Shown here: positions 33,296 to 42,625 of the stretch, one piece after another
How positions within the stretch are numbered: the stretch's first letter is position 1
Layout: each line of letters opens with the position of its first letter
Assembly (NCBI GenBank): GCA_016186795.1
Contig: JACPKY010000002.1
Coordinates: 879,814 to 943,813, forward strand
Length of the DNA: 64,000 bases
DNA from: Candidatus Gottesmanbacteria bacterium
GTDB lineage: Bacteria; Patescibacteria; Microgenomatia; 2-02-FULL-39-11
Direction of reading: 5' to 3'
Notes under the pieces: model-generated
Database searches by the model: none
What the model was told of the DNA's origin: nothing
What the model saw: the letters and a program-made list of their open reading frames with translations, nothing else
Translations under genes and position numbers: made by a program

Positions 33296-34873
33296 CTATT
33301 GTTGGGTCGCCAACGCCTGCGAGGAACCTGTATGTGAAAATAGTACACCTCTATTACCGTGGTCAATAATGATCTTTCCTGATGTTGACCTATCCATTTC
33401 TACCGGATAGCTTCCCCGTCTATCTATCCATTGCTGCATTGCAGCAGCTCCTCCTTCCATACTCATATAAAAATAGGGGTAGTTCAAAACCGCCTCCAAT
33501 CGTTTTGGATGTAATTGCGAAAGAGTCTTCATAAATTCAAGCGCTGTCCATTCTGCCTGATTCCATCCTCCATATGAATGGTGAATTTTATCTGGATCAC
33601 CCACACCTTCAAAAGGATCTTCCTTCCCTACCTGGTCAGCATTCCAAACAATGACCCGACCTTTTTTTTTGACAAGCTCTCTATAGTTCTTCAGAGAACC
33701 GACATGAAAGGTTGGAATAAGAACATCAAGTTTCCTCCCATCAAGCCTTTCCCGTATCTCTGAATGTGCATGGCGTCCTCCTTCCTTGTCCACATAAACT
33801 CCATGGATCTTCTTGGGATTTATAGCCTCAATTGCATTCACTTTCCTTCGCGTATGTCCGGTGACATAAATCTCTGCTTTGGGGAAAACAGTTGTGGAAG
33901 TCAAGGCAAGAAGCGCAGCATTTGGACCATCTCCCAAAATTGCAATTCGTTTCGGAATAGATTCAGTTTTCATTTCACCCTGAATACCCATCAGAATCGG
34001 TTGAAGCGCTTCAAAACAACAGCTGAACGGTTCTGTGGATATAAGAATAGGAAGCCGTCTCTCGGGGTCTTCCTCAATCCATTTCCGCAACTCAACTGGA
34101 ACTTTGGTTAACATATGACTCTTGTACGGAAGTCCGTACTCTGCAACACTTGAATCTCCAATCATTTCGCTATGCCCTGGTACCCGTTTCCTATCATGGC
34201 CATCATCAGTTTTTCGATCGCATTTATCCGGAAATCCTGTTTTGGGATTGATTTGCCAGTGCTGATCACACCGAAGAGCAGCATTAGTAACAACCAAGTC
34301 TCCGGGCTGGAAATCCTGAAAATCTACATAAACCACCTCATACCTTGCGCCGATAACCCTTTTTTTATCACCAGAAAGTACAGGAAGAAAAGCGGCAACC
34401 GGACGCAGTCCATCTTCTTTATTTGCCTTTGTTGCCATCACAACTCCAAATCCTTCATGATTTGGAGTATTGAGTAATGCTAATGCCTGAGCTTCCTCTA
34501 CTCTCAACCCTTCCTCTTCCATAATAAAGGTATTTACCATCCGCTTTACCATTCCCTCTGCAGCTGCGACTAATGCTTGATATTCTTCTGCTTGATATTC
34601 TTCCTTATCAGAGGGTGTATCCGATGGGAAAACCGGATGTCCCAAATCTGCATGAGCCCGCCCTCCAAGATAATATCCACCTCTTCCCCCATCACTCCCA
34701 CATGGAGATGACATTAAATTTTGAACGTAAGAAATCCCTGGAGGAGGAACACGCAACATTTCAACAGAAGTATGTGCTAAAGATACCTTAAATCCCTGTT
34801 CAGGAGAAGGTCCATTTGGAACAACCTGTAAGTGGTCAACCGTTTGCTGAATATACTGTTCAGATTCAACCAT
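33296..34873 (-). CDS. Divergent zinc-type MDR dehydrogenase, copy B
   Basis: 525 residues. Paralogue of copy A with the same blocks: SSPCGSDGGRGGYYLGG, PNHEGFGVVMAT, PGDLVVTNAALRCDQHWQI, KRVPGHSEMIG, TEPFSCCFEALQP, LGDGPNAALLALTSTTVFP and HHSYGGWNQAEWTALEF. It has a longer N-terminal region and an extra C-terminal 35 residues. The catalytic Cys and the His-Glu pair are present, so zinc catalysis is plausible. 20 bp separate it from copy A, so the two are one transcript and may form a heteromer or handle successive substrates. Confidence 0.75.
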   Translation of the reverse strand: MVESEQYIQQTVDHLQVVPNGPSPEQGFKVSLAHTSVEMLRVPPPGISYVQNLMSSPCGSDGGRGGYYLGGRAHADLGHPVFPSDTPSDKEEYQAEEYQALVAAAEGMVKRMVNTFIMEEEGLRVEEAQALALLNTPNHEGFGVVMATKANKEDGLRPVAAFLPVLSGDKKRVIGARYEVVYVDFQDFQPGDLVVTNAALRCDQHWQINPKTGFPDKCDRKTDDGHDRKRVPGHSEMIGDSSVAEYGLPYKSHMLTKVPVELRKWIEEDPERRLPILISTEPFSCCFEALQPILMGIQGEMKTESIPKRIAILGDGPNAALLALTSTTVFPKAEIYVTGHTRRKVNAIEAINPKKIHGVYVDKEGGRHAHSEIRERLDGRKLDVLIPTFHVGSLKNYRELVKKKGRVIVWNADQVGKEDPFEGVGDPDKIHHSYGGWNQAEWTALEFMKTLSQLHPKRLEAVLNYPYFYMSMEGGAAAMQQWIDRRGSYPVEMDRSTSGKIIIDHGNRGVLFSHTGSSQALATQQ

Positions 34874-34945
34874 AAGCGATTATTTTTCTTCAAATGATAG
34901 TTTCCAGTAGTTTTTCGGATTTACCAGGCAATCTATTTGAACCAT

Positions 34946-35719
34946 TTACATTCTCTCTAATCCACCGTGCTGTAGGGACGGTAAAAATCCATACTGGGTA
35001 AGAGGTACCCCTTCAGGATGGAGGCCGTTATTAAAAGGGTAGCCATCAAACGTACCTCCGGAATGAGGATCTATCTCAAGTAAATTTCCAACCACAAGAT
35101 GAGCCCCTGCATTATAAAGTTCTTCTCGTGAAGCATGACCCGTCTCCAAACCTATTGTCCAAAATCCCGCATTTCTTCCTCCTTGAATATCCGATCTAGG
35201 AGAATCACCTACCATTACAACTTGGCTCGGTTGTAACCCAGGGATATCTCCTCTTACCATGTTGTATGCAAAATCAAAAGGCGCACGATCCGGCTTGGAT
35301 CTCTCTGTTAAACCGGCTGTCACAACATAATCAACGAGAGGTCTCAGATCAAAACGGTTTACCAATGCAGCTATATAGCCAAGATGGCCGGAGGTAAGTA
35401 AAATTGTTCGCATGCCCTCTTCTCGAGCTCCTTCCAACAATTCCCGTGCGCCAGGATTTAAATTTAAATTTGAATTAGGACTTCGCACGATTCCTTCTAC
35501 AATCTCTCGACGTTGCCTTTCGAGGGTATAAATATCTTCGGGCAACCCTAAATAATCTTTTGCCAGCTGAATAACATCTAATGGTCTTAATCCGACACGA
35601 ACATCAGGAATTTCAGTAACTGGAGTGCCGAACAGCTGTTGCCACGTCGGTCGATGGACCGTTTCTTCTGAATCTCTCACTAGCAAATCATCAACGTCTT
35701 TTATGAGAACTCGTATCAT
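34946..35719 (-). CDS. HAD-family hydrolase, phosphoglycolate-phosphatase-like
   Basis: 257 residues. HAD motifs: IKDVDDLLVRD (motif I, D-x-D present), TILLTSGH (motif II), ERSKPDRAPFDFA (motif III Lys) and QVVMVGDSPRSDIQGGRNAG (motif IV). An alpha-helical cap lies between motifs I and II. The last 40 residues (GGTFDGYPFNNGLHPEG) are an extra tail. Position directly downstream of the RuBisCO-kinase pair fits a phosphatase for 2-phosphoglycolate or a pentose/hexose phosphate, but substrate is inference only. A terminator separates it from the kinase gene, so it has its own start of transcription. Confidence 0.8.
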   Translation of the reverse strand: MIRVLIKDVDDLLVRDSEETVHRPTWQQLFGTPVTEIPDVRVGLRPLDVIQLAKDYLGLPEDIYTLERQRREIVEGIVRSPNSNLNLNPGARELLEGAREEGMRTILLTSGHLGYIAALVNRFDLRPLVDYVVTAGLTERSKPDRAPFDFAYNMVRGDIPGLQPSQVVMVGDSPRSDIQGGRNAGFWTIGLETGHASREELYNAGAHLVVGNLLEIDPHSGGTFDGYPFNNGLHPEGVPLTQYGFLPSLQHGGLERM

Positions 35720-35729
35720 AATACCGATA

Positions 35730-35754
35730 AAAAACCACGGATGCTACCGTGGTG
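35730..35754 (-). terminator. Intrinsic terminator after the RuBisCO-kinase operon
   Basis: On the minus strand CCACGG-TAGCAT-CCGTGG, extended by A-T pairs, followed by TTTTTT. It lies 140 bp after the kinase stop and just before the HAD gene start. Confidence 0.85.
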
Positions 35755-35890
35755 TATTTTGTAAAAATCTTCTCATGGAAGCTTACGTTTATGGATAAAA
35801 GCCATATAGATCAGCCTCATATTCATACTTTATCATACTATTAGGATAAAAATCAAGTCGGGGATAATTATAGGAAGCTTTTAAAGCAAC

Positions 35891-36442
35891 TTATAGTGAT
35901 TGAGGCTCATTCGTTCCAACAATACTCTGAAATTGGGCATACTGAGGCTCTAAATCTTTTGATGTATCAATCGAAAAACTCACATTGGGGTATTCCTCAA
36001 AAATCTTCTCCTTCACCTCAACATGGTGTTTATAATCGACAATGCTATCAGATTTTCGAAGCCGAACTCGTTCGTCCATACGCTTTTTACATTCGTCTTC
36101 ATCGCACACTACCTTCACAACGTAAACCGGGACTCCCATCTTTTGAGCAACTTCTTTTGCCATTTCAATATATTGAATCTTCTGAAATGTCGCATCCAAA
36201 ATCACATTTTTTCCCTGCTGGAGCATCAGTTCAGCGCAATAGAGCATAATCCTATAGGAAAGGAGAATTTCGTCTTTTGAAAACGGCATGAGAGGAACAT
36301 TAGCACACTGATACGCATTGCATCCTAGAATATTTCGTCGGATATGGTTTGTCCCCAACACAAGTGCACCGGTTATTTCTGAAAGCTTCTGTGCCAATGT
36401 CGATTTTCCTACTCCTGGAAGACCATGAAGAATAATAAGCAT
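35891..36442 (-). CDS. P-loop kinase (AAA_33/zeta-toxin-like fold) linked to RuBisCO
   Basis: 183 residues. Walker A LHGLPGVGKSTLAQKL (near residues 5-20), KNVILDATFQK as a second acidic motif, and the lid region DECKKRMDERVRLRK with arginines. Members of this family phosphorylate small molecules such as sugars, nucleosides or antibiotics, or RNA ends. It starts 6 bp after the RuBisCO stop codon and shares its terminator, so both are one transcription unit. A role in producing or processing the bisphosphate substrate of RuBisCO is an attractive inference; no typical archaeal R15P isomerase or AMP phosphorylase is in this window. Confidence 0.75.
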   Translation of the reverse strand: MLIILHGLPGVGKSTLAQKLSEITGALVLGTNHIRRNILGCNAYQCANVPLMPFSKDEILLSYRIMLYCAELMLQQGKNVILDATFQKIQYIEMAKEVAQKMGVPVYVVKVVCDEDECKKRMDERVRLRKSDSIVDYKHHVEVKEKIFEEYPNVSFSIDTSKDLEPQYAQFQSIVGTNEPQSL

Positions 36443-36448
36443 AATAAA

Positions 36449-37837
36449 TTAGTATACTATTTTTGGTTCCATCCCCCAAAGTTGAATTGCTGCGGCAAGC
36501 GCACTCTTTGGGTTTTTCTCTGCATACTCTTTCACGGTCATACCCGAAGATACTGCTTTTCGAGCCTCAATTGCCGCCTCCACTCCCCGCTCCACTCCCT
36601 GTGGATGACCCAAAACTCCCCCTCCCATTTGGATATAACAGTCTTTTCCAAGAGTTGCCACCACTTGGTCAAGAACTCCTGGATGAAGACCACCTGAGGC
36701 AACCGGCCAAACCGTTTTCATCCCAAACCAATTCTGACCTAAAGTGCTGAATTTTTCATTCGGAGGTGTTTGATCTGTTGTTAAAACCCGCATCACCTCT
36801 GCACTTTCCCCATAATCCTCCATTTTTGCTTTCGGTGATCCTGAGTGAATACTATCAACTCCCAAAAGTCGAAAAATTTTAGCAAGAGCAACCATAGAAA
36901 TACTAAATCCTTGTATTTCACCAACTCCTTCAATTCCATCTCCACTTTCTCTTGTTATAAATGCATGCATCGCCCGATGCGCATGAATAACAAGGCCCGG
37001 ATTTTTGAGACGCATGGTGTGCACTGCGGCAAATCCGGTCGTCACAACATCAATCATCATACACCGACCACCTGTCTCTTTGATCCAATTTGCTCTATCG
37101 ATCATTGTATCAATATTTGAATGGGTAAGATTGCACAGGTAAAGTTTCTTTTTTCCTGTTTTTGTTTCCACTTCTTTTTGAACCTCATGAACCAGTTTTG
37201 CCCGTTCCTTAAAATCGTTGAAAAAAAGGCTTGTCAGATTCTCGTCATCCTTGAGAAAATCATATGTTCCATCTCCTGCTGTCCAAAGTCTTCTTGCAAG
37301 GATTGCCTGTTCCTTTGCAGTTCGTCCAACCTTCGGTTTTGGTACCGTTCCAATAATTGGCATCGTGCGTTGGCTTTCGTCTTGATCCAAAAGGTCCCGT
37401 ACACCTTCAATTCCGTATCTGGGACCGGGGAAACTTTCTACCATTTTACGGGGAAATCGCATATCAAAAACACGAACTCCGCAAACCATCTTCATGCCAC
37501 CGATATTTCCAACAGGACCTGCTAAAAATCCTGACATATTATCCACTTCAAACAAGTCTGTTTTATACGCAACCTTAAACATCCGGTTTTCCTCATCGAG
37601 ATCATAGGCCATTGCTTTGTAGTCATCGGCCATTTTAATCCCTGAGTCTTGTCCTTCATCAACCTTTGTCCACGTTCCAGTTGATGATTCAGCAGCAACG
37701 GAAGCAGCTGCCTCAGGAAATACACTTTTATCTATACCACCTGCTAGCTCTATCTTAAATTGCAACAGTACATAATTTTCGTCGGGATTTTCTGGTTTCC
37801 AAGAAGGAGGCGCAATGTAGTTAAGTTGTACTGCCAT
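36449..37837 (-). CDS. rbcL: RuBisCO large subunit, form II/III-like
   Basis: 462 residues. It carboxylates or oxygenates ribulose-1,5-bisphosphate. Catalytic features are intact: VPKPKVGRTAKE (first Lys), TYDFLKDDENL with the carbamylated Lys and metal ligands near residue 195, HAHRAMHAFITR, the His in GVDSIHSGS, loop-6 Lys in KAKMEDYG (near 337), VASGGLHPG and MGGGVLGHPQG. Loop 6 is IHSGSPKAKMED, whereas form I/II enzymes have a Gly-rich TGTVVGK or TMGFGK. In Patescibacteria such enzymes are thought to salvage nucleoside pentoses. No small-subunit gene and no phosphoribulokinase are seen. Confidence 0.95.
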   Translation of the reverse strand: MAVQLNYIAPPSWKPENPDENYVLLQFKIELAGGIDKSVFPEAAASVAAESSTGTWTKVDEGQDSGIKMADDYKAMAYDLDEENRMFKVAYKTDLFEVDNMSGFLAGPVGNIGGMKMVCGVRVFDMRFPRKMVESFPGPRYGIEGVRDLLDQDESQRTMPIIGTVPKPKVGRTAKEQAILARRLWTAGDGTYDFLKDDENLTSLFFNDFKERAKLVHEVQKEVETKTGKKKLYLCNLTHSNIDTMIDRANWIKETGGRCMMIDVVTTGFAAVHTMRLKNPGLVIHAHRAMHAFITRESGDGIEGVGEIQGFSISMVALAKIFRLLGVDSIHSGSPKAKMEDYGESAEVMRVLTTDQTPPNEKFSTLGQNWFGMKTVWPVASGGLHPGVLDQVVATLGKDCYIQMGGGVLGHPQGVERGVEAAIEARKAVSSGMTVKEYAEKNPKSALAAAIQLWGMEPKIVY

Positions 37838-37867
37838 ATCGTATGTGGAATCTAAAAAGAGGGACTA

Positions 37868-37879
37868 ATCACTTGTGAT
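37868..37879. promoter_or_regulatory. 12-bp palindrome in the rbcL leader, possible operator
   Basis: ATCAC-TT-GTGAT, with perfect 5-bp arms, falls near +10 of the rbcL transcript predicted from the promoter at 37895-37923. A regulator binding there would block early transcription. Could be chance in an AT-rich leader. Confidence 0.35.
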
Positions 37880-37894
37880 ATATATTAGTTGTAT

Positions 37895-37923
37895 ATAACA
37901 CCATAAATCCTTCAATCTGTCAA
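37895..37923 (-). promoter_or_regulatory. Promoter of rbcL
   Basis: On the minus strand TTGACA (37923-37918), exact 17-nt spacer, TGTTAT (37900-37895). It gives a leader of about 50 nt, unlike the near-leaderless promoters elsewhere in the window. Confidence 0.65.
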
Positions 37924-37933
37924 TAAACCATTT

Positions 37934-40900
37934 TTAATGGTGACCCCCTCCCCCACCACCTTCTTCCTCTTCATCTTTTGCTGTCAATGCCTGATACATC
38001 ATCAGAACCCATGCCATCATAATTCCAAGCGTTATCGCCTCATAAAGAGCATGGAATTTGGTTCCTCCTATCTCTTCCTCAAGCTGATGAACTGAGTAAG
38101 CTAGTTCCGCACCCCCAATATAATCCGCATGCTTCCAGGGAAGAAGATTTTCTGCTCCAAGTCGGTGTGCAAATTCATATAATTTATTTGCATCCCAAGC
38201 AGCCCCTGCTTGACGACTGCTTACTTTCTGGGCAATTGAGCTATCGACACCCAAAGCCACAAGTTTACCAAATATGCCAGTTTTACTCGCCCACCAAGCT
38301 TGTTTAAAAAACTTAGCTGTTGCCTCTGCATGGAGGGCAATTTTTTTCTCGGAAAACCATTTATCATCTTCCTCATATGCTTCAGACATCTCATGGAAAC
38401 TTTCAAAAATGGCTTTCATATCTCCACTCGTACTTAAATTTCTTGTTACATACTTCATCTCTGCTTTAAGTCCCTTTGCGTGTCCTTCAAAATCACCACC
38501 ACGCCTTGCCCATTGTCTATACCCGAGATTAATAAGTTCCATTTTGTCCCATACGACGTCTTCGGTACTAAGAAGATACGGGTTCTTTTTATGTAATAGT
38601 TCTTCTGTGAGTTGAAAATAGGGGGCAGAAGTGGGATCTCGTCTGGCAGCCTCATGAGCCCGCTCCAAGATGGCATTTATATGCTTTTTCGGATGTCGAT
38701 GATGTGCATCCCACACATTGTCCCAATTTAATATAAGGTTTTTTCCTTGACCATTCTCGCTATAATGAAGTCCTAATGCTTCCATCCATTCCCGTTCTGA
38801 CCATGTACCTAAAATTGCCTTTTTTGATTTCCGAAAATATTCCCGTGCACGAGTTTGTCGAAGAATTGTCTCAGCCCGATCCTCCACCCAATTCCCTTGG
38901 GCATCTTGCCGGACTGCCTTAATTTTGTCAAAGTCACTCTCATACCAAACGCCATTTACTTGTTCACGAACTTCACGAATCGCTCTTGGACCCTTTTCAT
39001 CGTACAACGAGGCATGGGCAACAATATCAATGTCTCCTTCTAACACTCCGATCTGCTCTCGAAGCCACCTTTTGTGCGTATTGGTAATGTTACCACCAAC
39101 ATCAAAAATATGCTCGAAATCAAGCCCTGGGAACATTTCCTCAATAATCTTATCTCGAAGTGATTTTTTCCGCAGTTTCCCGTGATACTGTTCCATAACG
39201 TATGTGTTCCTCGCCACAATATGCGGACTTCGAGTGGCCATCTGCACCCAGGTAAACGTATTATAGATATCATTTACTTCTTGAGTCAGTTCTTCAATGG
39301 CATGAACCATGGGTTTCCCGTGCTCTGTAAGTTCTTTCCACTCTCTACGTACATCTGCGGTATAAATTCCAAGAAGCGGCTCCTCGTTTTTCCCAGCTTT
39401 CCGCCACTCTCTTTCAAACCACTCCATATCAACTGCCTGACCATTTGGTAATAAATAATCTCCTTCCCGTACGTCTCCCATTCTCCGAAGCTTTATTTTC
39501 CCGGTTGAAATAAGTTCATATAAAAATCTCTCTTTGAAATGTCTCTCGACTAAAAATTCTTTCACGTCTTCAGTTGCCCATTTCTTGTTCATAAAAGATA
39601 GCCGTATCGAACCGCCAAGGTACTCTCTCTCACGATCAAGCATGCCTATTATCGCATCGTGCACTCCCCATGTACTCCATGGACCAAATCTGCCGGAAAA
39701 CATCCCGTAGGCATACTTTTGCATGAAAGACTCAGCCTTATCACCGAATTCTTCTTCAAAAGTACCATTCACTATCGCATCAAATACTCTCTGCGGTTCA
39801 TTAATATCAAACACTTTTCCTTTCTCGCCTTCTCCTGCACCAATAATAATATTCCAGTACGCTCTAAATTTATCATCGGCAACACGCCATTTCATAAATA
39901 AGTGAAGGGGGTTTATAAAGCGGGACATTCCTTCATAGGGAACGCTGGAAAATACTTTATCCTTATCACTCCAATCAGGCATATCCTGAGGTATCCATGC
40001 AGGAACTCGCTGGAGTGCAAATATCTCAAGAAGTCGGGCGCTTAATAGTCCAAACCCTTTTGCCTGCTGGAGAGCGGCGTTTAGTCGCCACTTCCCTTCT
40101 CCGTCAAACTGGGAACGGCGGACAGGATTTTCTCTATCCCAAATAACTCGTCTTCCATCTCTATCTTTCATCACTGTCCCATCGGGATTTCGCATTGCAT
40201 CATGAATAACTCCTGCGTCAACCATCTGCATAAATCTGTCATAAACCATCTCATCCCAGAGCGAATCTCCGGCAAACCGACCGTCAGCCGTTGGCTCAAC
40301 AAACTGGGGAGGAATTCTCCCGTTGAAGGTTTTTAATACGTCCCACAAGACTCTTTCGTATAAATTGATGAGCTGCTCAACAATTGGATCTTCCATCATA
40401 TCCATGGTGAAAGAGTTGCGTGAGAATGTTGTTAGAACCTTCCAACTCTCTTCATTTCCTTCGGGGTGAAGAGCAATAACAACCGCATCGTGTGCCGCAA
40501 AGATTCCATACATTCTATTCGTTAACCTGCTTGAGAGTTTGTATCCCCCTTCATACTCTTGAATCATCTCCATCAGTTCATTCATTGCTTCGGCTTCGTA
40601 CAAACCCCAAGCGTCACGATGTTGTTCTGTGGCTTTGGCAAGAACACGCCTGAGAATTTTATAAAACGTTTGCTCAAAGATGACTGCTCGTTTTTTCCCT
40701 TCATCAACTTGACCGGTAACCGAATCAAGAAGTGACCGTAACTGGACCTCATCAATATCAAACATTGCAAGCGTTCGGGATTCCTGATACCGCTCACCTC
40801 TTTCCTGAGCAGCTCTTGCTTGCATTTTCCGTTTGTGCTTCAAGATATGCTGAGTGAACTGCCACGAGTTTTCCATTGTTAAACGATCTCTTTCTGGTAA

Positions 40901-41755
40901 TGCCGCTGTATCTCTCATAACATCAAGTATTTTCCGATTAAATTCTTCAAGAGCTACTTCGTACTTTTTCTTGTAAACGATATGCCCTAGCCTTGATAGA
41001 TTTGTGTCTTCTTCAGCAGAATCAGACGTATCTGTAAACTCATTGGGGTTTGCAGCTATTCGTTCTTTGAGATACTGGTAGACTCGCTTTTCTCCAACTG
41101 ATGCATTTGGATCAATTGATCCATACCGGCCGGTAAAATCAAGCGGAGTCACTGGCGTTCTTGGCCTTCCGATTTCTGCTCCTCCTCTTTCTGGTGGAAC
41201 GTTTGCCTCATACGCAGTCCGTGCATTTGTCAAATCCGCATTGTAGTCGGCATTTCGGATGTCCGGTAAACTCAAATTATGAATTTGCTGCAATCGAAAC
41301 TCGATCCGCTGTCCAAGTTGTTCTAAACTTCGTAAATCCCTGTCGTTTTGAGGAAGCGGTGCAATCTCCTGCTGCAAGAAACTGACATCTCTTAACTTCT
41401 TAAGAAGAATATCGTATGTTGCCGCATCTTGAGCAAGGTGAGGAGTCACACTTCTAAGTTCAACGATGAGATTGACAACACCCGGATTATTCGATAATGT
41501 CTGCGGGGTAAAGGCAAGACCTTGGAGAAGATGCCCAGCTGGAAGATTTCTGAGCATTTCCAAAACTTCTTGTGCCCGCGCTTCGCTATATTTCGGATAA
41601 TGCTTCTTTGATTTGAGTCTTCCCTCAACCTCTGCACGCTGTAGAATTCTTTCTGCTGCTAGTCGTGCTTCCAAAACCGGATCACGAACTTCGGGAGTTC
41701 CCCCTCGTCCCAATGCTCCTTGAACAAGTCTCGTCAAGGTCTCTAAAAACGCCAT
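37934..41755 (-). CDS. 1273-residue protein of unknown function with C-terminal anchor
   Basis: No family recognised. Soluble, charged and mostly helical for about 1240 residues, rich in Arg/Glu and Trp (for example WDAHHRHPKKHINAILERAHE), then one hydrophobic helix (LYEAITLGIMMAWVLMMYQAL) and the tail AKDEEEEGGGGGGHH, so it looks tail-anchored in the membrane. The N-terminus has no signal peptide. No nucleotide-binding loop or protease motif was found by eye. The promoter (TTGCGT, 17 nt, GATAGT, 6 nt, ATG) suggests a monocistronic leaderless mRNA. The unknown proteins at 49570, 59950 and 61690 share the style: large, helical, one weak hydrophobic stretch. Confidence 0.8.
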   Translation of the reverse strand: MAFLETLTRLVQGALGRGGTPEVRDPVLEARLAAERILQRAEVEGRLKSKKHYPKYSEARAQEVLEMLRNLPAGHLLQGLAFTPQTLSNNPGVVNLIVELRSVTPHLAQDAATYDILLKKLRDVSFLQQEIAPLPQNDRDLRSLEQLGQRIEFRLQQIHNLSLPDIRNADYNADLTNARTAYEANVPPERGGAEIGRPRTPVTPLDFTGRYGSIDPNASVGEKRVYQYLKERIAANPNEFTDTSDSAEEDTNLSRLGHIVYKKKYEVALEEFNRKILDVMRDTAALPERDRLTMENSWQFTQHILKHKRKMQARAAQERGERYQESRTLAMFDIDEVQLRSLLDSVTGQVDEGKKRAVIFEQTFYKILRRVLAKATEQHRDAWGLYEAEAMNELMEMIQEYEGGYKLSSRLTNRMYGIFAAHDAVVIALHPEGNEESWKVLTTFSRNSFTMDMMEDPIVEQLINLYERVLWDVLKTFNGRIPPQFVEPTADGRFAGDSLWDEMVYDRFMQMVDAGVIHDAMRNPDGTVMKDRDGRRVIWDRENPVRRSQFDGEGKWRLNAALQQAKGFGLLSARLLEIFALQRVPAWIPQDMPDWSDKDKVFSSVPYEGMSRFINPLHLFMKWRVADDKFRAYWNIIIGAGEGEKGKVFDINEPQRVFDAIVNGTFEEEFGDKAESFMQKYAYGMFSGRFGPWSTWGVHDAIIGMLDREREYLGGSIRLSFMNKKWATEDVKEFLVERHFKERFLYELISTGKIKLRRMGDVREGDYLLPNGQAVDMEWFEREWRKAGKNEEPLLGIYTADVRREWKELTEHGKPMVHAIEELTQEVNDIYNTFTWVQMATRSPHIVARNTYVMEQYHGKLRKKSLRDKIIEEMFPGLDFEHIFDVGGNITNTHKRWLREQIGVLEGDIDIVAHASLYDEKGPRAIREVREQVNGVWYESDFDKIKAVRQDAQGNWVEDRAETILRQTRAREYFRKSKKAILGTWSEREWMEALGLHYSENGQGKNLILNWDNVWDAHHRHPKKHINAILERAHEAARRDPTSAPYFQLTEELLHKKNPYLLSTEDVVWDKMELINLGYRQWARRGGDFEGHAKGLKAEMKYVTRNLSTSGDMKAIFESFHEMSEAYEEDDKWFSEKKIALHAEATAKFFKQAWWASKTGIFGKLVALGVDSSIAQKVSSRQAGAAWDANKLYEFAHRLGAENLLPWKHADYIGGAELAYSVHQLEEEIGGTKFHALYEAITLGIMMAWVLMMYQALTAKDEEEEGGGGGGHH

Positions 41756-41761
41756 ACTTTT

Positions 41762-41790
41762 ACTATCTCATACCCTCTTTTGAGACGCAA
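41762..41790 (-). promoter_or_regulatory. Promoter of the 1273-residue protein gene
   Basis: On the minus strand TTGCGT (41790-41785), 17-nt spacer, GATAGT (41767-41762), 6 nt to the ATG at 41755. Confidence 0.5.
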
Positions 41791-41830
41791 TAAAAATGCA
41801 CGAAAAAAGAATCGTCGACAAAAGAATAAC

Positions 41831-42619
41831 TTAAGAGGAGGGAACAAATGTATAAGGAGTCAGATGTTTGAATTGATTCGCTTTATAGCGAAGAAGAACT
41901 TTTTTGACAATATCAGGAGAAAACCCGCTTGGAATAATTTCTTTCTCTGTTTTCTTCTTATCATGGAGTTGGAATAAAATTCTATCAGCATCTTCATACG
42001 AAAAACCAAATTCGGTCTCGTCAGTTTGCCCCTCCCAAAGACCCGCGGTTGGATGGATTGCAATAATTGCAGAGGGAATACCTAAATACTGGGCAAGTTT
42101 TTGTATCTGCGTCTTGTAAAAGTTCAAAAGCAACTCTACATCCGACGCTTCATCTCCAAACCTTGTAAAGTATCCAAGAAGATGTTCTGTTTTATTTTCT
42201 GTCCCTAAAACAAGTGCATTACGCATCTTTGCTTGATCAAAAAGACACATCATACGAACTCTCGCCATCACGTTTCCTTTCCGTACACGATCTACCGAGG
42301 GATCAGTTGAAACGTACTCATCGACGATTGGCTGAATATCGATGCGACAGACATTTTCGTAGGGAATGTGCAACCAAGAAATTACTTCGCTTGCGTATTT
42401 TTCCCCGGACTGATTAAACGCACCATAAGGTAAAAGGTGTGGAAAAACATTTTTCTCTCCAATTGCCTGGACTGCAAGGGTAGCGGCTACTGTCGAGTCA
42501 ACTCCCCCTGATAAACCGATAACAAATCTGGGTCTATCAGTCTCTTGAACTATTTTCTTTATAAAAAGTTTGATTTCTTCAAGAGTTTTTCCCCAATCGA
42601 GTGGTCCCAAATCATTCAT
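41831..42619 (-). CDS. nadE: NH3-dependent NAD+ synthetase
   Basis: 262 residues, the single-domain ammonia-dependent form without a glutaminase domain. It adenylates and amidates nicotinate adenine dinucleotide. Motifs: FVIGLSGGVDSTVAATLA (PP-loop), LVLGTENKTEHLLGYFTRFGDEASDVELL and WEGQTDETEFGFSYEDADRIL. It starts 7 bp after the nadD stop, so two successive steps of NAD synthesis are paired. Confidence 0.96.
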   Translation of the reverse strand: MNDLGPLDWGKTLEEIKLFIKKIVQETDRPRFVIGLSGGVDSTVAATLAVQAIGEKNVFPHLLPYGAFNQSGEKYASEVISWLHIPYENVCRIDIQPIVDEYVSTDPSVDRVRKGNVMARVRMMCLFDQAKMRNALVLGTENKTEHLLGYFTRFGDEASDVELLLNFYKTQIQKLAQYLGIPSAIIAIHPTAGLWEGQTDETEFGFSYEDADRILFQLHDKKKTEKEIIPSGFSPDIVKKVLLRYKANQFKHLTPYTFVPSS

Positions 42620-42625
42620 AAGGTA

